Shown here piece by piece: positions 21,093 through 24,417 of a stretch of 24,417 nucleotides of DNA. The notes below the pieces were generated by a model, which was not told the DNA's origin, ran no database searches, and saw only the letters and a list, made by a program, of their open reading frames with translations. Numbering within the stretch: position 1 is the stretch's first letter; the number at the start of each line of letters is the position of its first letter. The translations under genes and the position numbers were made by a program. This DNA is from a virus: IMG/VR virus record IMGVR_UViG_3300042449_000414, positions 1 to 24,417 of that record, one strand, 5' to 3'.

Positions 21093-21193
21093 AAAAGACT
21101 ATGTGGAATGTGTTAATATTCTTTGCAGGAGTGTTAGCAATTAGTTTTACAATCATAGGCATAATTGAAGTGGCAATGTTTTTATGCGAATAG
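21089..21193 (+). CDS. 34-residue membrane microprotein
   Basis: MKKTMWN is followed by a 20-residue hydrophobic segment (VLIFFAGVLAISFTIIGIIE) and a short tail. The ATG overlaps the upstream stop as ATGA, and the frame runs 10 bases into the next gene, so it is embedded in a compact operon. This is good evidence for translation of a gene this short. Role unknown. Confidence 0.7.
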   Translation: MKKTMWNVLIFFAGVLAISFTIIGIIEVAMFLCE

Positions 21194-21543
21194 AAGTGTC
21201 AAATGGAGAGATAGTGGATAAAATCACTATCCTCCAAATTAAGAGAAATAAAATCACTCATCCAGATAAACTTATTAATATAAATAACGAGCTTGATTAT
21301 TTAAAAGAAGTGTTATCTAATATTGATGTTACAGATGAAGATGTAAAAGAACTAGAGGAAGTTAATTCTCAATTATGGGAAGTGGAAGATGAGCTTAGAT
21401 TGTGTGAAAATGCTAATAGGTTTGATGATTATTTTACAACATTAGCCAGATTTGTATATAAACTAAATGATAAGCGAGCTGAAATCAAAAAGAAAATTAA
21501 TCTATATACAGATTCTAAATTTATAGAAGAAAAATCATATTAA
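21184..21543 (+). CDS. DUF6165-like coiled-coil protein
   Basis: This 119-residue protein begins MRIEVSNGEIVDKITILQIK, which matches my recollection of the start of the DUF6165 family (...GE..DKITIL.IK...), and continues as long charged helices (LININNELDYLKEVLSNIDV, then EVNSQLWEVEDELRLCEN). The family is found in bacteria and phages, sometimes near glycan or nucleotide metabolism genes. Its function is not known. It overlaps the preceding microprotein by 10 bases and precedes the next ATG by 1 base. Confidence 0.75.
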   Translation: MRIEVSNGEIVDKITILQIKRNKITHPDKLININNELDYLKEVLSNIDVTDEDVKELEEVNSQLWEVEDELRLCENANRFDDYFTTLARFVYKLNDKRAEIKKKINLYTDSKFIEEKSY

Positions 21544-21544
21544 C

Positions 21545-21988
21545 ATGTATTATGAAGCAGAATTAGTATTAAAGAGCTATAAACCTCTTAAATTAGAAGA
21601 AGGAATGTTGTTTATTAATAAAATAGCAAGAACAGATGCTGTTGAACTATTCATTCTTGAAGAACTTCCAGATGATGAAGAAAAGTTTGTAGTGACACAT
21701 GGTTATCCTGTAGAACCATACATCATCCAGCATGAATTATTAAATAATGTAGAAACACCTATTATTCTTGCTATACCAGAACAAATTGGTTGGTGGGATG
21801 ATGGTGATGATGTAGATGAATTAAGAGAAATGTCTATAGAAGAGATTAATAATGTTATTAGTCAATTCACTGGATTATTGGAAATATATCTGGAAGATGA
21901 TGAAATAGGTGATCCACTATTAATAGAAAATAGAGTGATGCTTAGATATCTTACAGATGAAGAAGATTGGGAAGACAATGAAGACTAG
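21545..21988 (+). CDS. Acidic hypothetical protein
   Basis: This 147-residue protein has a net strongly negative charge, with acidic patches at LPDDEEKF, WWDDGDDVDELRE and DEEDWEDNED at the end. The first 80 residues look beta-rich (EAELVLKSYKPLKLEEGMLF). Acidic small proteins of phages may mimic DNA to block host nucleases or regulators. That is only a possibility here. It closes the compact 20844-21988 gene set and is followed by a terminator. Confidence 0.75.
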   Translation: MYYEAELVLKSYKPLKLEEGMLFINKIARTDAVELFILEELPDDEEKFVVTHGYPVEPYIIQHELLNNVETPIILAIPEQIGWWDDGDDVDELREMSIEEINNVISQFTGLLEIYLEDDEIGDPLLIENRVMLRYLTDEEDWEDNED

Positions 21989-21998
21989 TGTGTGATGT

Positions 21999-22037
21999 GA
22001 GAGGGAGATGTGCAGAAATGCCTCTCCCTTTTTTTAT
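21999..22037 (+). terminator. Rho-independent terminator, copy 1
   Basis: AGGGAGA (22002-22008) pairs with TCTCCCT (22023-22029), extended by G-U and A-U pairs, followed by a T-run and ATTATTAAACA. It shares sequence with the terminator at 23333. Confidence 0.9.
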
Positions 22038-22039
22038 TA

Positions 22040-22075
22040 TTAAACAAAGAAATCAAATTTTAAACAAAGAAATCA
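22040..22075 (+). repeat. Tandem 16-base leader repeat
   Basis: TTAAACAAAGAAATCA occurs at 22040-22055 and again at 22060-22075, just in front of the ATG at 22075. A variant, AACAGAGAAATCATGAAA, precedes the gene at 22716. It may be a translation-initiation or promoter element. Confidence 0.7.
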
Positions 22076-22683
22076 TGAAAGTGCAATTTAATCATGATCA
22101 TGCCTTGGCTAAAGATGATACAAGATGGTATCTGTTAGAACAAATGGAAGATCTTCATAAGTATAAACCTAAACTACTCACACTGCCAGCAAATAATTTT
22201 CTATTTGAGCACTTAGTATCCTCTAGATACAATGGTGCTTCAATAGATTGTGTAGAGTATGACAAGGCTGTTTATAAAAAAGCTAAAACTCATAAGCTTA
22301 ATAAATATAACTATGAGTACTTAGATATATTTGATAAAGCACATGCAAATCCAGGTAAATATGATCTTATATGGATAGATTTATGTGGCAATTTGTCTCT
22401 ATCTAACATTAATAATCTTATTAGTGTTATACAAAACACTTTAAAATCTTATTCTATACTAGCGTTTACATTTACAGCTGGTAGAGAGATTGGATTAAAT
22501 AAGATAATGGAAGTTTATGGATGTAAAGAACCTAAAGAATTTAGATTTGAGTTCTTTCCTAATTTATTAGTTAGATTAGGTAAGTTATCTCATCCCAAAT
22601 TCAGACTAGACAATCTTATTAAGTATAAAAACAACAAAGGAAATTCTACACCAATGTGCATGTTTGTATTTAAAACCTATTAA
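22075..22683 (+). CDS. Methyltransferase-like protein lacking the SAM glycine loop
   Basis: The start at 22075 (202 residues, MKVQFNHDHALAKDDTRWYL) is chosen because a longer reading from 21988 would run through the terminator. Residues about 40-125 follow a class I methyltransferase layout: a motif-I-like strand, then SIDCVEYDKAVYKKAK with the acidic end of strand 2, then YEYLDIFD, then YDLIWIDLCGNLS as the motif-IV-like strand. The glycine loop that binds SAM is not visible (LTLPANNFLFEHL). It may be an inactive relative or use another nucleotide. Target unknown. Confidence 0.65.
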   Translation: MKVQFNHDHALAKDDTRWYLLEQMEDLHKYKPKLLTLPANNFLFEHLVSSRYNGASIDCVEYDKAVYKKAKTHKLNKYNYEYLDIFDKAHANPGKYDLIWIDLCGNLSLSNINNLISVIQNTLKSYSILAFTFTAGREIGLNKIMEVYGCKEPKEFRFEFFPNLLVRLGKLSHPKFRLDNLIKYKNNKGNSTPMCMFVFKTY

Positions 22684-22715
22684 TTAAACCAAATAACAAT
22701 TAAAACAGAGAAATC

Positions 22716-23318
22716 ATGAAACAAATTAAAACAAGAGAAACAAGTTTATTATTACTGGAAGATCTTGCTGCTGGAGTGTTAACCAAAAAACAATTAGTGA
22801 CTAAATATAACTATAGTAGTGTAAATAGTTTAAATGCAAGTATATATTGGTTTAAAAAGAGAGGAATGTTTTCTAATGAAGATCAAAAAGTTACTAATGT
22901 AAATATTGATAAAGATTCTACATTTAAACAAAGAAAAATGAAGAATAGAATTTTTCTTACTAAAGTTGAGAAAATTGCAATACTTAAAGATTATACTACT
23001 GGAAATTATAGTCTAAGAGATATTTCAAGAAAATATAATTTTAGTGTAAGTGCAATTCATCAGCTTATAAAAAAATATAAAGAAAATAATATTGATATAG
23101 ATGAATCAAAAACTCCTGAAATAATAGTTCCTGAAACAATCATTAAAACTAAAAGAAAATATAATAAACGTACACATAATGATGTATTAGATTCTAAAAC
23201 AGTTGTTAAATCATTGAGAACCATTAACTTCCCAGATGGATTTGTTATACAAATAGAAAAACAATTTATTAGTGGAGTGTTGATTCATGAAAATGGTAAT
23301 ATCACAATCATTAAATAA
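22716..23318 (+). CDS. Helix-turn-helix protein
   Basis: This basic 200-residue protein has two transposase-type homeodomain-like regions: LTKKQLVTKYNYSSVNSLNA at about 22-41, and LRDISRKYNFSVSAIHQLIK at about 100-119. The second is a standard HTH with its recognition helix. A Lys/Arg-rich linker (IIKTKRKYNKRT) joins to a small beta C-terminal domain (FPDGFVIQIEKQFISGVLI). There is no DDE nuclease. It is probably a regulator of phage transcription or an adaptor rather than a transposase. It follows the methyltransferase-like gene by 32 bases and is closed by its own terminator. Confidence 0.8.
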   Translation: MKQIKTRETSLLLLEDLAAGVLTKKQLVTKYNYSSVNSLNASIYWFKKRGMFSNEDQKVTNVNIDKDSTFKQRKMKNRIFLTKVEKIAILKDYTTGNYSLRDISRKYNFSVSAIHQLIKKYKENNIDIDESKTPEIIVPETIIKTKRKYNKRTHNDVLDSKTVVKSLRTINFPDGFVIQIEKQFISGVLIHENGNITIIK

Positions 23319-23332
23319 ATAATTTACATAAT

Positions 23333-23370
23333 AAGGAGAGATGTGTGTAAATGTCTCTCCTTTTTTTATT
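23333..23370 (+). terminator. Rho-independent terminator, copy 2
   Basis: AAGGAGAGA (23333-23341) pairs with TCTCTCCTT (23354-23362) around a 12-base loop, with a long T-run and ATTATTAAACA downstream. Confidence 0.95.
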
Positions 23371-23388
23371 ATTAAACATTTATAAAAT

Positions 23389-23895
23389 ATGACTATAAAA
23401 ACTAAAGTTTGTAAAAAATGTAGTATAGAGAGAGATAGAGATTTGTTTAATAAAAAAGGAAAACCTCATCATCCAGAAAGCAGAGTATCTACATGTAGAA
23501 TTTGTCAATCTAAAAATGGTATAATTTATAGTTTATATAAATTTCCTACACAGGAAATGAATGAAATAGCTAATGTAAATCACATTAAAATATCTCAAAA
23601 ATTAAAAACAATAGAGAATACTATTAGAAAAAGAATTTGTTCAAGATGTAATACAGATGTTATTCCTTATGGTAAAGAAATATGTACAGCTTGTAGAAAA
23701 AAAAGTGATTTACACCAAAAAAGAATTTCAGAAAAAAGAGGAAGAGATCTTTTAACAGATCATTATATTAAAAAACAAATTAAGGACTCACTAAAAGAGT
23801 ATAAAATAAATAGAATTGATGTACCACAAGAACTAATAGAATTAAAAAGAAAAGAATTATTATTAACTAGAACAATTAGAAACAATGGGAACTAA
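23389..23895 (+). CDS. Protein with two zinc-finger modules
   Basis: This 168-residue protein has a first module at residues 8-39 with CKKC and CRIC about 28 apart, and the pattern K.C..C........F..........C..C common in phage proteins linked with HNH-type or DNA-binding functions. A second module lies at about 84-102 with CSRC and CTAC. A basic helical tail follows (KKQIKDSLKEYKINRIDV). No nuclease motif remains. It overlaps the next gene by 11 bases. A nucleic-acid-binding role is likely; the specific role is unknown. Confidence 0.8.
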   Translation: MTIKTKVCKKCSIERDRDLFNKKGKPHHPESRVSTCRICQSKNGIIYSLYKFPTQEMNEIANVNHIKISQKLKTIENTIRKRICSRCNTDVIPYGKEICTACRKKSDLHQKRISEKRGRDLLTDHYIKKQIKDSLKEYKINRIDVPQELIELKRKELLLTRTIRNNGN

Positions 23896-24118
23896 ACCAA
23901 AAACAAAGAAAGTGTTTGTAACAAATAATATTACAGATGTTTGTAGAGCAGTGCAAGATATTGGTGATACATTAAATGAAGTATTTTGTCACACTGGGGA
24001 TTTAAAGGTGGCTCAAGGAGCTGTTCAAGCTTATTCAGCAGCAATTAATGCTGCTAAAACTCAACTCATCTATAAGAAACTCACTGGCACTCCTATAGAA
24101 ATTGAGTTCTTAAAATAA
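23885..24118 (+). CDS. 77-residue helical protein, unknown function
   Basis: This soluble, mainly helical protein starts with a Lys/Thr-rich stretch (MGTKPKTKKVFVTNNITDVC), followed by DIGDTLNEVFCHTGDLKVAQ and an Ala-rich helix (GAVQAYSAAINAAKTQLIYK). No motif is recognised. Its ATG lies 11 bases inside the end of the zinc-finger gene, and a hairpin follows 20 bases after the stop. Confidence 0.75.
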   Translation: MGTKPKTKKVFVTNNITDVCRAVQDIGDTLNEVFCHTGDLKVAQGAVQAYSAAINAAKTQLIYKKLTGTPIEIEFLK

Positions 24119-24138
24119 TCAAATTTTAATTATATTTG

Positions 24139-24175
24139 TATAAAGGGCTTCAATAGAGCTCTTTATACATTTTAT
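24139..24175 (+). terminator. Hairpin with T-rich tail before a tRNA-like gene
   Basis: TATAAAGGGCT (24139-24149) pairs with AGCTCTTTATA (24157-24167) over 11 positions with one G-U, followed by CATTTTATTG. TATATTTG at 24131-24138 fits a Bacteroidota -7 box, but no -33 TTTG lies 19-21 bases upstream. Confidence 0.65.
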
Positions 24176-24316
24176 TGTAAGGTGATGAAATTGGCAGACA
24201 TGCCCTCTTGTCTCGAGGGTGAGAAACATCTAATAAAGACAGAATATGGGTTGACCACAAATTGATTTTGTTCTGTTCCTAAAGACCTTGTGGAGGTTCG
24301 AATCCTTCCCTTACAG
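24176..24316 (+). tRNA. tRNA-Asp-like (GTC) with very long variable region
   Basis: The acceptor TGTAAGG/CCTTACA is perfect, the D-stem is ATG/CAT, and the anticodon arm CCCTC-TTGTCTC-GAGGG is perfect with anticodon GTC, U33 and C38. The T-arm is GGAGG-TTCGAAT-CCTTC and the discriminator is G. G73, G34, U35, C36 and C38 are the known E. coli tRNA-Asp identity bases. The D-loop, however, is of Leu type, position 37 is U, and about 70 bases replace the short variable loop. Within it ACAGAA pairs with TTCTGT, or CCACAA with TTGTGG. Confidence 0.65.
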
Positions 24317-24332
24317 CTAAACATTTAAACAT

Positions 24333-24417
24333 ATGAAAGAAGAAGAACAAGAAAAGAAAATAGATGAACTCATAGAGATCGTTTGTGAGGTGTTGAAAGT
24401 GGATTATGATGATCTTA
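24333..24417 (+). CDS. Start of a possible DnaA-C-terminal-like protein (cut by window edge)
   Basis: 28 codons are visible: MKEEEQEKKIDELIEIVCEV, then LKVDYDDL. The pattern I.EIV.EV..V...DL resembles the beginning of the DnaA domain IV fold (helices before the DnaA signature), present as a stand-alone small protein in some phages. The diagnostic part lies outside the window, so the family call is tentative. The start follows the tRNA-like gene by 16 bases with an ATTTAAACAT-ATG leader. Confidence 0.5.
   Translation, partial: MKEEEQEKKIDELIEIVCEVLKVDYDDL

Noticed and set aside
21988-22074. N-terminal extension of the methyltransferase-like protein by 29 residues
   Set aside because: This stretch contains a complete terminator and the leader repeats; the ATG at 22075 has the common start context.
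22716-23318. Transposase or insertion sequence
   Set aside because: HTH regions resemble transposase DNA-binding domains, but no DDE catalytic domain or terminal inverted repeats are present.

Overview
The window looks like a piece of a large AT-rich tailed-phage genome (Caudoviricetes) whose host is probably a Bacteroidota bacterium. The evidence is a large terminase, portal, scaffold-like and capsid-like gene order on the minus strand, A-rich start contexts without Shine-Dalgarno motifs, and one promoter that fits the Bacteroidota consensus (TTTG, 19 bases, TAnnTTTG). Gene order and protein sizes recall crAss-like and other large Bacteroidota phages, but the phage cannot be placed in a family from this window alone.

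Left arm (about 16.8 kb down to 94, all minus strand): this is the late packaging and virion module. In transcription order it holds a small membrane protein, a winged-helix-like protein just behind the promoter, an HU/IHF-like protein, a zinc-ribbon protein, two small acidic or helical proteins, a candidate small terminase subunit, the large terminase, the portal, an acidic scaffold-like protein, the major capsid candidate, and then connector, structural and tail or fibre proteins. The leftmost genes carry threonine-rich linkers, a tail-collar domain and a DUF1566/lectin-like tip, so they are likely receptor-facing parts. Hairpins lie between several of the structural genes and probably set their relative expression. 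The arm ends in a strong terminator at 34-57.

Centre (16.5-17.0 kb): this is a divergent control region with a minus-strand promoter and a G/C-run-rich leader in front of the first plus-strand gene.

Right arm (17.0 kb to the end, plus strand): this is an accessory or early-type region of many very small genes, several below 50 codons and four of them hydrophobic. It also holds terminators and RNA genes. The two most unusual elements are a pair of related structured RNAs (about 18556-18690 and 19284-19598) sharing a closing stem and an internal stem, and a set of six tRNA or tRNA-like genes. One tRNA is close to canonical (Cys) and one is of normal size with a mismatched acceptor end (Met/Ile-CAU). 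The others have slipped anticodon stems, an added D-loop hairpin, a very long variable region or two competing acceptor stems. The arm continues with a DUF6165-like protein, a degenerate methyltransferase-like protein, a helix-turn-helix protein, a double zinc-finger protein and, cut by the right edge, the start of what may be a DnaA-C-terminal-like protein.

All calls come from reading the sequence by eye. No homology search or RNA folding program was run.
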